Shown here in pieces: positions 29,921 to 41,013 of a stretch of 64,000 bases of DNA. The notes under the pieces are model-generated. The model made no database searches, was not told the DNA's origin, and saw only the letters and a program-made list of their open reading frames with translations. The stretch covers positions 43,429,042-43,493,041 of the forward strand of contig CM068583.1 in the NCBI GenBank assembly GCA_035048485.1, in the 5' to 3' direction. Both the position numbers and the translations under genes were made by a program. Origin of the DNA: Pteria penguin. Taxonomy: Eukaryota > Mollusca > Bivalvia > Pterioida > Pteriidae. Within the stretch, counting starts at the first letter, position 1. The number at the start of each line of letters is the position of its first letter.

Positions 29921-32900
29921 TCAGTAAAGATCGTAACCACTTAGATGCACTGGTTTCTTTCGCACACGTTCCGAACGTCGGAGGCTTGGAGTGGGAGGAA
30001 TGCATATTTGTGGAGACCTAGAGCATCGCTCTGTGTCATCATGGGTGGGTGGGTCGGAAATGACGGCAGGTATGTTAGGTGGAGGAGGCGGAAGAGGAGA
30101 TTGTTCGGGAGGAACTTCGGGACATTTATCTTCGCGAACTTGTGAGGAGGTGTCCTCTTCCTCGTCCGACGAGTCGTGAGCAAAATAGCTTGGATCCGCA
30201 GGAAACGGTATACGATACGCATCACTTTGTCGGACACGATAAGACAACTGCCGAAGCTGAGAGCCTGTGAATTTTCGGATGTTACACCATACACCATCTA
30301 TGGCGGTCACGAGATAACGGTTACGGCCTGCTGATTTATTACGGTCAGAGTATAGGTAGACAAGGTCTCCTATACGAAGATTAGATGTAACTGGATGTGA
30401 ACTTTGTGGGGCTTTCGAAGCCATGCTATGCGGGTGGTTTTCCTTTCGCATTTCATGCTGTTTCAAGATTAGGTTTCTGTCTTCAATGGGGAGTTGCTTA
30501 TTCGTGAACTGGTCTCTTTGCGTAAACATTTCGCGAGATGATAATCCTCTACAACGGATCCTAGCGTTAAGTCCTGCAGTAGCTAATGCAAGCGAGAGCG
30601 GAGACACAAAACGGCACCCGGGATCGCGGCGCAAAAGTTCTTCTTCTAGTTCCTGAACACCTCTTTCAGCGACAGGGTTCTTGTTTTGATTTTTATGTCT
30701 ACCTACTTCGATCGAAATGCGATGTTTAGACAAAAGTTGGTCATTGACAAGGGCGGCAAATCCTGGTGCGGGATCAGTGCGGATAACGGCGAACGGGCCA
30801 TCGAGCGGTATCAGGCTAGAACACAACGAGAGTAAAGTATCACGGAGTGTTGTTTTTTGCTCATCTGGAATGAGAGCACACACGGTGTATGAAGTAACAC
30901 ATTCTCGCAAGAGCAGTATAAGCTGTTTCTCTCTGCGTATGACGTCAGCAGCAAAGGATGTACCGATGGCTTCTGGAGGATCGCAGGTTGTTTGAGGTAT
31001 CTCGATATTAGGGCATTTCTGAAGAGATAAGCATGTATGGCAGTTAGCGCTCGCTTTGTCAATTGCCATATCTATGTCAAGTGCGTGAAAATAGCGCTTG
31101 CAAACCGTCTTGAGTTGGTGAGAAGAAGGATGATCCAGCTTCAGGTGTAAGGACATTATAAGACCAGGCAAGACCTGTCGTGGAACTATGATACGGACTT
31201 GGTTCTGTTTAAACGGGTCACAACTTCTTGTTACGAGAAGACCATCCTTGTCGATGGTTGCCACTTGTAAGTAACGCTTAACATCTTTGACGTTAGTCAA
31301 CCTGCGAGACGGTCGTGTGCCCTGTTTGAGATGGGCGTGAGTACGCCGCAAATCTGGGCATTCCGCTTGAATTTGAAACCACGCAGAGCGACTCGTGTAA
31401 GGTAGACGAGCGGTTCCGTCGACAAAGTCCTTAAAGGTGACTGGGCGTACAACGGCAGTCTCCGACTGACGAACGAAAGTGCATATCTGGCACGAAGACT
31501 CGAGACACTCCGGAGCGTTGCGACTTGCGTGATCGGAGGGTAATATAGACATCCCCCGAACGTGTCGAATAGATACATGAAACTGACTGGCAGTAGAAAG
31601 GAATGTCAGAACTCGAGGGCTGGCAGAAAATTCTCCTCGACACAGTTTTTCAAATGCCTGTACGCATGGCTTGCTGTCTGTCAGTACGCACGTTTTATTA
31701 CAGGACTGTATAATATAGGGCGCGAAGTGTTTCACAGCTGCCGCGATAGACAAAGCCTCCACCTCACAGGGAAGCCAGGTCATCTGTCTGCCACGTAATT
31801 TGGCGCTAAAGAATCCGCCCAGCAACATTTTAGAATTTCTTCCGATGTATAACGTAGCGCCAAGCCCATGCTGTTTTACTGATCCGTCAGTAACGATCCA
31901 TAATTGGTCGCTTACTCGGGGTAGCGCAATAGTTTTATGGTGTTTCAACGCATCGCGCGCTCGATGGAAATGCTCAGTAAGCTCATCGGACCAAGCAATA
32001 AGTTCTTTAGAGTCTTTTCCGGCGACTTCACTCTCTAAGGGGGCAACGAGATAAGCGGAATCTGGTATGACACGACTTAGTATTCGGAACGCTCCAATAA
32101 ACGAACGTAAACCGGTGACATTTGATGGGCGGTCACAGGATGATAGGGTCGATATGCGGTGCGGGCTTGCTCGGATTGTACCATTGCTCCAAATCCAACC
32201 GAGAATAGATATCTCCTTCGGCGCTATGACTGTCTTAGACGCGCTAAGATTCAAATTGCACGACCTGAGAGCACTCAACAGATCTTGCCAGTTGCGTAAA
32301 AGTTCGGATGGCGTGTTGCCTCCACAGTATAGGTCATCAGCTAGTTTCACGACAGTACCTTTTGCGATTAGATCTCCAAGAACTCTGCACATGAGTTCTT
32401 CGAGGGCCGTTTCAGACCCTGGCATACCCATTGCGCACCGAGTATAAACGCGAACTCCTTTGAAAGGCGTCACTGTGCCGCAATATTTCATAGAACTCCT
32501 CGATAATGGGATTTGGTGAAAGGCTTTGGTAAGGTCTGTTGTGATGATGTAAGGCCACTGCGCAATTTGTCTTAATATACTATCCACATCCGGCATAAGT
32601 GACGGCTGGGGTTTTGCATAACGTCCGACATCGGCGAACGCAGTAACCAAGCGGAAACCACCACTTGGTTTTTTCACCAAGAATGAAGGGTTGAGGTACT
32701 CTACTGAGACGCCAACATCTTCGGGACGCTTGAAAACTCCGATACGTTCGAGCTCGTCGAATTTGTCCTGTAATTCCTGCAGCTGACCTCTAGAATACTG
32801 GGGTAAACGGCCTTTACGTTGGGGAGGCTGTACAGGTCCCATATTAACAATAGCCTCGAAAGGTCCTACTGCCCCATTATAGCCAGTGAATGAAGGATTA

Positions 32901-34777
32901 AATACATCATCAAACTCCTGTAATGTAGACCGGAATTTGGAGACAATATCACTAGGTAAATGCTTATCCGAATCCACCCGGACGGAATTAGAAAATGGCA
33001 CACGAACCTGACTATCTGTTACAGAGGCAGGCTTGGCTACAACTGCAGAATCTTCCTCCAAAATTAGTTGGTCGTCGAAAGAGTGGGTGAGGCGAATTTG
33101 GCAGAAATGTTGGTTTTTCTTTATGTGCTGGGGAAAGGATGACATATTGGGGATGCGTAATTTACCATTGACGCTAGTGACCATCATAGGTGAAATCCAT
33201 CGATCATGCGGTGGAAAATCAGTGCGGGGTTCAAGTGCGAATGTACATCCTGACTGTGGCAAGTGTTTGGGTACATCTACTTCAACGAAGCTGCCTGGCC
33301 ACACTGTCGTCAAGTTTGGAGCACGCAAAACATCAGCTCTGCATACTGAATGACGCATAGCCTGCGTTTGACGAGATGGGTAAGTATAGACGTGATTATC
33401 TCCAATGTGGATTTCCTGTTTTGCTGGTCGAATGGCAATGTCATTGTATTTCATACATGGAATTCCCACTAGCACATCCACATCCAAGTTTTCCACAGCA
33501 AGTCCTTCAAAATAAATTTTATGTTTGTCGTAAACGAAAACGGTACGTACCTCACCAACAACTTTTAGGTGTGAAGTCCCATCAGCCTGACGAACCGCTT
33601 GTGTGCCTTTACTAATTGTAACCCCAAGATACTGAGCACAGGAAGTACGCATCATGCTGCCAGTTGCACCAGAATCAATTGTCAGCCTTACTGTATCATG
33701 GCCGTGGAAAACATCTAAATATGGTGACTGTTCGATTTCTACGCGGTTTACTGAATGAGTGTCATTTTCCTTTGTGTCAATAGTGGCTGCGGGTTTGTTC
33801 AAGCTATTCTCATACGTATAATCTTCGCACTCCGACTCTATCTCACAGGCATCATAGATGCTTGAAATGTGGCGAGCCTTCATTAAGTACTTTCTATCAT
33901 CTGCAGGTAGAAATACACATTTACTTAGGTAGTGTGTAAACGGCCGACCAGCGGTTTTGCATAGGGGGCAAGATGGAGTATGCCCAGGTCCCTTACTTGT
34001 AGACTTAGGAATAAGAGAATTACGTTTTACATGGTGAGAGGTAACAAATGATCTCATAACTTTGGCGTTTTCGGCGTTGTGTAGTTCTTCAAGGAGTGAA
34101 TCAATAGCCTGCGAGATTTCTGGGCGAATGGAGGCTAAGGAGCGTGAACGGAGCTCCGTACCATATCTCTGTTTGATTAGTTTGGGGAGGTCTTCATGTA
34201 TAAGCTTCAGCCAAGTGAGTACAGCGATATTTTCCAGGGTTGGCGTAAGTTCCTCCTCTTCGGTCACTACTTTACCGTGATGGTTTATACCAGAATCGGG
34301 ACCCAAGAGGTTGTCCTCTATAAAGGCCATAATGCGCTGATAAAGGTCCTCCGGTCTTTCGTCTGGTTGGAACTTTATATTAGCAAAATCCAGAAAATGG
34401 GCTCCGGAAGATTGAAAGCCATAATGAAGGCGAATAGACTGCCAAATACTATCAACTGAAGTCGAATTCTTTACTATTGTATTTCGTGAAATGATAGGGG
34501 CATAGTTTGCGATCTGTCCCAAGAACATTTCAAGTAGGGTGACCTTTTGCTCTTTAGTACGACGGTTGGCCTCAGGTACAGGATGAGCATCGTCAGCAAA
34601 CCCACGATGAGGAGACTGCTTGGACTTCTTCTCCCACGTAACACCACTAACCAAGAAAGGGGCAAAATTGCTATCCAGTGTAAGAGTATATACTAAGTTT
34701 TGACGCCAGGATTCGAACGAGGTTATGGTCTCTGTTTTTGTGAGACTCCACTGTTTGGGAGCACGTATGGATGCCAT
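29921..34777 (-). CDS. Gag-pol polyprotein of LTR retrotransposon (1618 aa)
   Basis: A single uninterrupted frame. A gag-like N-terminus is followed by a Cys/His cluster (CPLCKTAGRPFTHYLSKC, near residue 268) and an aspartic protease motif DSGATGS (near 366). The reverse transcriptase comes next, with its catalytic pair in KLADDLYCGG (near 812) where the usual form is YVDD. RNase H (VTDGSVK near 963, LTDSK) and an integrase zinc region (H-H-C-C near 1210-1250, NCHTC) follow, then a D,D,E core (near 1290-1365, with RTDPAPG and AERGVQELEEE). The C-terminal tail is Pro-rich. The ATG at 34777 begins MASIRAPKQW. The frame is intact, so the copy could be active. The LADD form is a variant to note. 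Confidence 0.88.
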   Translation of the reverse strand: MASIRAPKQWSLTKTETITSFESWRQNLVYTLTLDSNFAPFLVSGVTWEKKSKQSPHRGFADDAHPVPEANRRTKEQKVTLLEMFLGQIANYAPIISRNTIVKNSTSVDSIWQSIRLHYGFQSSGAHFLDFANIKFQPDERPEDLYQRIMAFIEDNLLGPDSGINHHGKVVTEEEELTPTLENIAVLTWLKLIHEDLPKLIKQRYGTELRSRSLASIRPEISQAIDSLLEELHNAENAKVMRSFVTSHHVKRNSLIPKSTSKGPGHTPSCPLCKTAGRPFTHYLSKCVFLPADDRKYLMKARHISSIYDACEIESECEDYTYENSLNKPAATIDTKENDTHSVNRVEIEQSPYLDVFHGHDTVRLTIDSGATGSMMRTSCAQYLGVTISKGTQAVRQADGTSHLKVVGEVRTVFVYDKHKIYFEGLAVENLDVDVLVGIPCMKYNDIAIRPAKQEIHIGDNHVYTYPSRQTQAMRHSVCRADVLRAPNLTTVWPGSFVEVDVPKHLPQSGCTFALEPRTDFPPHDRWISPMMVTSVNGKLRIPNMSSFPQHIKKNQHFCQIRLTHSFDDQLILEEDSAVVAKPASVTDSQVRVPFSNSVRVDSDKHLPSDIVSKFRSTLQEFDDVFNPSFTGYNGAVGPFEAIVNMGPVQPPQRKGRLPQYSRGQLQELQDKFDELERIGVFKRPEDVGVSVEYLNPSFLVKKPSGGFRLVTAFADVGRYAKPQPSLMPDVDSILRQIAQWPYIITTDLTKAFHQIPLSRSSMKYCGTVTPFKGVRVYTRCAMGMPGSETALEELMCRVLGDLIAKGTVVKLADDLYCGGNTPSELLRNWQDLLSALRSCNLNLSASKTVIAPKEISILGWIWSNGTIRASPHRISTLSSCDRPSNVTGLRSFIGAFRILSRVIPDSAYLVAPLESEVAGKDSKELIAWSDELTEHFHRARDALKHHKTIALPRVSDQLWIVTDGSVKQHGLGATLYIGRNSKMLLGGFFSAKLRGRQMTWLPCEVEALSIAAAVKHFAPYIIQSCNKTCVLTDSKPCVQAFEKLCRGEFSASPRVLTFLSTASQFHVSIRHVRGMSILPSDHASRNAPECLESSCQICTFVRQSETAVVRPVTFKDFVDGTARLPYTSRSAWFQIQAECPDLRRTHAHLKQGTRPSRRLTNVKDVKRYLQVATIDKDGLLVTRSCDPFKQNQVRIIVPRQVLPGLIMSLHLKLDHPSSHQLKTVCKRYFHALDIDMAIDKASANCHTCLSLQKCPNIEIPQTTCDPPEAIGTSFAADVIRREKQLILLLRECVTSYTVCALIPDEQKTTLRDTLLSLCSSLIPLDGPFAVIRTDPAPGFAALVNDQLLSKHRISIEVGRHKNQNKNPVAERGVQELEEELLRRDPGCRFVSPLSLALATAGLNARIRCRGLSSREMFTQRDQFTNKQLPIEDRNLILKQHEMRKENHPHSMASKAPQSSHPVTSNLRIGDLVYLYSDRNKSAGRNRYLVTAIDGVWCNIRKFTGSQLRQLSYRVRQSDAYRIPFPADPSYFAHDSSDEEEDTSSQVREDKCPEVPPEQSPLPPPPPNIPAVISDPPTHDDTERCSRSPQICIPPTPSLRRSERVRKKPVHLSGYDLY

Positions 34778-34989
34778 GGTAAGTGGGTAGTACTAATACT
34801 GTCAAACTATTAGTGGAAATAACAATGTATTACGTTAGGACAAACTCACGGTGACGTTTTTGTCACGGATTGCAACACTCAGCACGAGTTGCCTCTGACT
34901 ATGGAACATTGAAGCACGTCAGAGTCCATAAGTGTATGTTTTCTTCACCACTACAGAGAGGAGAGTAGGTTCTTTCAAACGCTGCCACC

Positions 34990-35134
34990 ACGCCAACGAG
35001 GCTGCTGCAATAATCTGTCCTAAATCCACAACAAGTTGATCAGCTAGCACAAATGGGTTTATTCGAGGAAAAAGCGTGATACACAGACAACTCGTACAAA
35101 AGACAATTCAATATAACTAATTACACAAATGGCG
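34990..35134 (-). repeat. LTR (5' LTR of the retrotransposon)
   Basis: Identical to 29500-29644 over about 145 bp. On the minus strand it precedes TGGTGGCAGCG (primer-binding site) and the gag-pol ATG at 34777. Confidence 0.88.
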
Positions 35135-36350
35135 CTACTGGAAAAATCTTCCCGGAAATATCACGACCATGTTGTATTCTAGAATCTCCAACATCTTAAT
35201 GATATCGTACATATTGTCTTCTAGAAACTCTGATATCCTCTGATACCCTCTTCGGTGTACTTGTTCGTATCAGTGTTCCTTCACAGAATAACGATAGAAA
35301 GCGTGTGATATATATCTACAGTTTCCATATTTGTAAACAAATGAATTGCAAATGAATCTAGTTTGCTTTTAAGTCACTTTTATATTTTGTAAAGAATAAT
35401 TGTATTGGTGGTCGAAAAATCAAAAAATGTTGGATGTGATTTGATTGAAAGTATATACGAAATGTATACGTATATTACACCATTATTTATTCATAGATTT
35501 ATTTGTTCTCCTTTATGACAAGAGCTGGATATGCGACTTAATTCTTATTATGCCAAAGCGGACCTATTTTGCTCACCGAAGCGCCTTGAAACGCATGAGA
35601 ATCCTGGAAAGTCTTAGAATGTTCACCGATGAAAGTATCCTTTTTCAAAATTTATAACAGAATTAAACCAAAAACTACAGGACAGATCTTGAGCAAATAT
35701 ATTTGCACTCAAATTTTTTTCTGTTACAAGTATTTTATTTAAATCAGAAAAGATAGCCAAAATTAATATATCATAAATTAACCATCTTGAGAACAACCAA
35801 AGAAAATGTACAAAATGACAAAGTCAAAAAAGCGTCAAACATGTGATTTCGGAATGGAACCAAAAAAAACACTTCCAACGACACTCATCTAGAATTACTC
35901 TTTAGTTTGTTGAATTATGCAGTCAGTACGAAGAAAAACTTCGTCAAGGTTAGTAATTCAAAATCTTACTTCATATCAAGACAAAAGAGTTGGTTTTGCT
36001 ATTGTTACTGTCGATGTTGTTGTTATTGTTGTCGTCGTCGTCGTCAAAACGATAACACTTTTTAAATTTTCGTCATTCTAAACATTATACCACAAGTATC
36101 AACAGCGGTACATTATATCATTTTTGTTTGTCCTCGATTGGTTTTTAATAAAGTGTCTCGATAATATTGTACAAAGCAATGATATGATACCAGTATTATG
36201 AGTAAAGTCAACACAGTGGTTTTGAACGAAATATTGTTGTGTTTCTATATGAATAATCTGTTCTTCAAACTAACCCCTAGATAAACTTATCTGAATCAGT
36301 ATTGACAAGAAATCGGAAAGACACCAGACAACTGTAAATCAAACAAGAAG
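35135..36350. other. Intergenic AT-rich DNA
   Basis: No gene supported. It holds a TTGTTGTT/GTCGTC triplet run near 36010-36045. The 5' flank of the IgGFc gene is at its right end; I see no clear TATA box there. Confidence 0.5.
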
Positions 36351-39300
36351 ATGGCACGATACTTGAAATGGATTCATTTGTTTAGTTTCTTCATTTGTAC
36401 GATTTATGGTAAGAGATACCATTATGAACACATATGTATGGCAAATATCTTCTTGAGCATTCGGGTTAATCTATATTTTGATTTAAAATCTATGCCTAAA
36501 CAAAATTTCAAAATAGATTATACCATATGCTGTATTCAAAGGTTATATTGGCATAATTCTTTAATAAATGGCTTAGTTTATGCATTCGTTTACAATCCAT
36601 GGATAAATCAAGGAACCTTACAGCTTATTGATATAATTGTGTATTATATTTGTTATTTAATGAAACGACGAAATCACATAAATATGATAACTGTATAAAA
36701 CATGAATTTGTATAAAACAATAAATCATAATAAATTCACATATATACAAACCATTGTATTAATCTGAAAATGATTCTAATCTAAAACTAATATTGAACGA
36801 AAGAGAAAAGATATAGAAATTTTAATTAAAATAATAAAAATGTTACAATGTCAAATGTATCATTGAATTAAAATAGGGGAGGGGATACCATAGAATAATT
36901 CAAATGCATAACCTCACAGAATTTTCTCTTTAAAGTTTAAATGTTAACATGGTCTAACTTGAATTCTTAATTCAAAATAGCATTCTATCTAATGTACTAT
37001 TGTAGCAGCGGATTATAAAAGTATTTGAAATGCAAAATCCTTACAACATAATTCTACAGAGGATAATTCGTAATATTAGATAAATGCAGAAGCCCCCCAA
37101 CATCACTTTAACAAATTATTTTTAGTACATTAGCAATATATGCACATAAACCAAAACATGGCTCTTAAAAGTGGTTATTATAGTATACCATCAATGCATA
37201 AACTCATTACATACAACAAAGGGTTACTATATTCATTGATTGATTATCATTTTACGTCACTGGACGATTATTTCATGTATATGGTGACCACATCTGCCTG
37301 CATTGCACAGAAATTTATAACCTGCAACAGACCCATCCGAAGTAGTGGGGATCTTTAACGAGTCACGCCTACCGTGACACGGAACCTCGGTTTTTACTGC
37401 CTCATCCGAAAGAGAGAACACTGGTGCACCCATGGCGGGAGTCGAACCAGGGACTTCCCGGTCATGGGGTTACCTTAGCATATTATTATTGTATGAACTC
37501 ATATGTATACTTAATAATATACTCAATAATAATTTGAGTGCACCATATGTGGATTTCGATAACTAATGTTTCTTCAGTGTTGCTCCAGGCCAACACTGTG
37601 GAAATCTAAAACATAAGTGGAAATATTGGAGTACAATCTAATTACCAAATTGATCCACAAGTAAGACCACAAAAACCAGTCTAAGGAGAGAGCTCTGCTT
37701 GAGGGTTAATTTTCTTATGTGTAGAAAATTTTCCAAATTTCTCTCACAATAAGTTTGAAGTACATATTTCGAGTGAGTGCAAAATCACTGAAAACATACT
37801 ATTAATGCATAAACCCTTAATATACAACAAAGGGTTGTAATAGATTATAAAAAATGAATAAACCAACAACATTATGTCAACAAAGGGTAATTATAGCATA
37901 TCATTAATGCATTACCCCACACTACATTACACAAAAGTTTACCATAGCATCTTTAAGGAATAAACCCAACAATATTCACTGAATATGTAACAACAGCCAC
38001 GATATCCGAAATGCAACAATGTCATAGATATAAACGGTAGATAAATAAATGACAAATGTATCAGAAATGATACTTCGGCATATGTCATTACGTATACTGC
38101 AATACGCTCCACTATCAGACCAGTAATTTTGACAATAAAAGTCACAGGTATAATAGTTGACAAAAGCAACAGCCACGAGTAAAGGTGTTAAATAACAGCA
38201 TATTCCATATGTTCTTGAACTGAAATTAAAATCCTGAACAATAATTTCTTTTAGGATATTGAACAGATATACACACTAACCTAGGCCTTCGTATGAAAAA
38301 TCCGCCCATAATCCCATAAAGAAATTATTGTTCATGATTTTATAAAAATGCCAGATAATCAACCGTATAGATTTGTCATCAAATGTCGCAAATAAAGGAA
38401 AAGGAGACTTTTTAATAGTTGACAAATATTTTGTTATAATTCATTCCAAGAACACTGCCTTTGTATGGTGGCGGCACCGCATTGACATATTACACACAGA
38501 TCCATTCAAAACAGCGATGGATATTTTGTATGCCAGCGTATACCGTGACACAAGTGTAGTTTCATACTGTCTCATCTGACGGACAGACAAATAGGCAGAA
38601 GATGATAATTCACCTTAGAAAAATTTAAAAAGTTATTGGTACAGATAAGCAAAACTTACTGTTCGGTTTTTCTTTCTTTCTTTCTTTTTTCTTTCTTTCT
38701 TTCTTTCTTCTTTCTTTATCTTCATTCTGTATTTTTTGCGGGAGGAAGGGGTGTTTTTGTTCACTAGTTCGATCTAACACGCATAAAACTTCTCCAATAT
38801 AACTATGGTGAAATATCAACTTGAGAATTTAAAGAGATCATCAAACAGGCTATAAGTCTTGTATTGGGCCCCTCTACAGCCATATACAGACTTTTCCTGA
38901 ACGTTGCACGCTAACAGGGCGATGGGAACAAAACGACGGGTCTTGTTGAAACCTCCTTCAGAGGACATATGATCCTGAACCTGGTCCCCTCGGACTACTA
39001 CCGATCAATGGTCTGAGCTCGTTTCCAGACCGACAGAGCACTGTTTCCTCATTTTGATGTCGCTTTATATAATGTTGATATCATGAATTTTTTTTCTGCA
39101 TTACCATACGTGTTTATATCTTTTTATGACCTCTAAACTTGAGACACTAGTTGACTCTTGATCTCTATATGGAGGAATATCTATATTTTTGAATGTGTGG
39201 TATCTGATTATTCTGATGTTGTGGTGAGTGGGAAAGTGGGTCTGTAAACCGGTTAATCACGCCGATTGACATTATATCAAATGACCCTCCTAAGTCAATA

Positions 39301-40972
39301 TCGTAAGTGCATTACAGTCGAATATTTTCGTTGTCCTTCTGCTTTTTCATACCATCACATTAGATACTGTGTATTTCCGTAGTGACTCTGTTATACGACT
39401 GAGTCAGTACGTTTTCTTTCTTCCTATATGTCTCGTACGTACATGTATCTTTACACTTGTTAATTCTGTAGTATATTTGTTTTATTCGTACAACAAATTC
39501 CAAATATTGTTTCTTACATATTATTTGTTTAATATATATTTTCAGCGAATGGACCGGATTATAAAGGAACAGAATTTATAATTGGTTTTATGGAAAATTA
39601 TGACAACAATAATCCAGTGGAATTATTTATCACAACTTTACGTACTGTTATTGTCAATGTCCATGTCTCGGCACCTTTGTATACATTATCTACCGTATCT
39701 CATTCGTTTTCTGTAACTTCCGGTGTTGTGAAATACTTGCCATTAGATAGAAATCTCAGAATGCTCGGCACGAACAGAAGTACCAATGCTGTTCTTATAA
39801 CCGCTGACGATGAAATAGTTGTGTATGGTTTAAATAAGGCATATGCATCAACAGACGCGTACCTCAGTCTTCCAACTGATGTTCTAGGTACGAAATATTA
39901 TATTGCGACCTATACACCGACAGATACAGAGTTTACAAAGAGTGAGGTGATGCTTATTGGAATTCAAGGTGGTACGCAGGTGTCCATAACACTTCCGTCC
40001 ATAATTGGTTCTGATTATGTGACATTGGCTGGGTCAACATATAGTCAAGGTGAAACCTTTAATGTTTCATTAAATCGGTACGAAACATTTCAGTTCCAGT
40101 CGACTGGGGATTTGACCGGAACGTTGGTTTCATCAAGTAAACCTATAGCTCTTTTGAGTGGAAATAAATGTACCCTAATGGATGACGGTGCATGTGATCA
40201 CATTGTAGAAATGCTGCCTCCCATTGATACATGGGGAAAGAAGTTTGTGACTGTTCCAATACCAGGTCGAACTGTCGGAGATAAATTTAGATTTATTTCT
40301 AGTGAGCCGAATACGATTGTGCAGATTCAGGGAGGAGTGACCAACTCGTTCATATTAAGGGATGCCGGTGATATGATAGAAAAACTCATTCCATCTACCG
40401 CTTATTGCTACATAACATCAGACAAGGCCATCATGGTCATGCAGTTTGTCCGAGGTCAGCGAGACTCTGATATAGGCGATCCATCTATGATGATTGTGCA
40501 ACCAGTTGGAGGATATAGCTCTTTTTTTACATTCACGACTCCAAAACGCACTTCTGGCTCTTATAATAATTTTTTCGCCATCGTGATAAAAAACAAAGAC
40601 AAAAATGGATTAAAACTTGACGATGTTCCGATATCTACGACCTTCCATAATATAACAGGGACAGATTATGTAGGAGGGTATATCCACATCACTGAGGGCG
40701 CCCATACTGTGAGACATGATTCCCCTATAGTCCTTTTCGCTGGGTATCTCTACGGCACAGGAGATTATGAAACTTATGCCTTTCCTATTGGAATGCGCTT
40801 AGCTCCCATCAATACCGTGAGAATAATGCCATATTCAAAATAAATATACTATGATTACTATCTTAATTCATTTTTATAGTTCCTTCATTAAAAATCTTGT
40901 TTACAAATATTCTCTATGGAATATTCTATTAAATAATTTTGTATCATCATTATCACCATCATCATCATCATT

Positions 40973-41013
<41 letters not shown>

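Larger units (their letters stand above)
29500..35134 (-). mobile_element. LTR retrotransposon, apparently intact (Ty3/gypsy-like)
   Basis: Two identical ~145-bp LTRs flank a single open gag-pol frame on the minus strand. Just inside the 5' LTR the minus strand reads TGGTGGCAGCG, the expected start of a tRNA primer-binding site. The domain order protease, reverse transcriptase, RNase H, integrase fits Ty3/gypsy. Identical LTRs and an open frame point to a recent insertion. A CTA triplet flanks both ends, but I could not fix the target duplication. Confidence 0.88.

Noticed and set aside
40817..40843. Stop codon ending the IgGFc exon as a single-exon protein
   Set aside because: A good donor (ACC|GTGAGA) precedes it, and the 42505 exon continues in phase with the expected acidic motif. 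The short form is kept only as a possible isoform.
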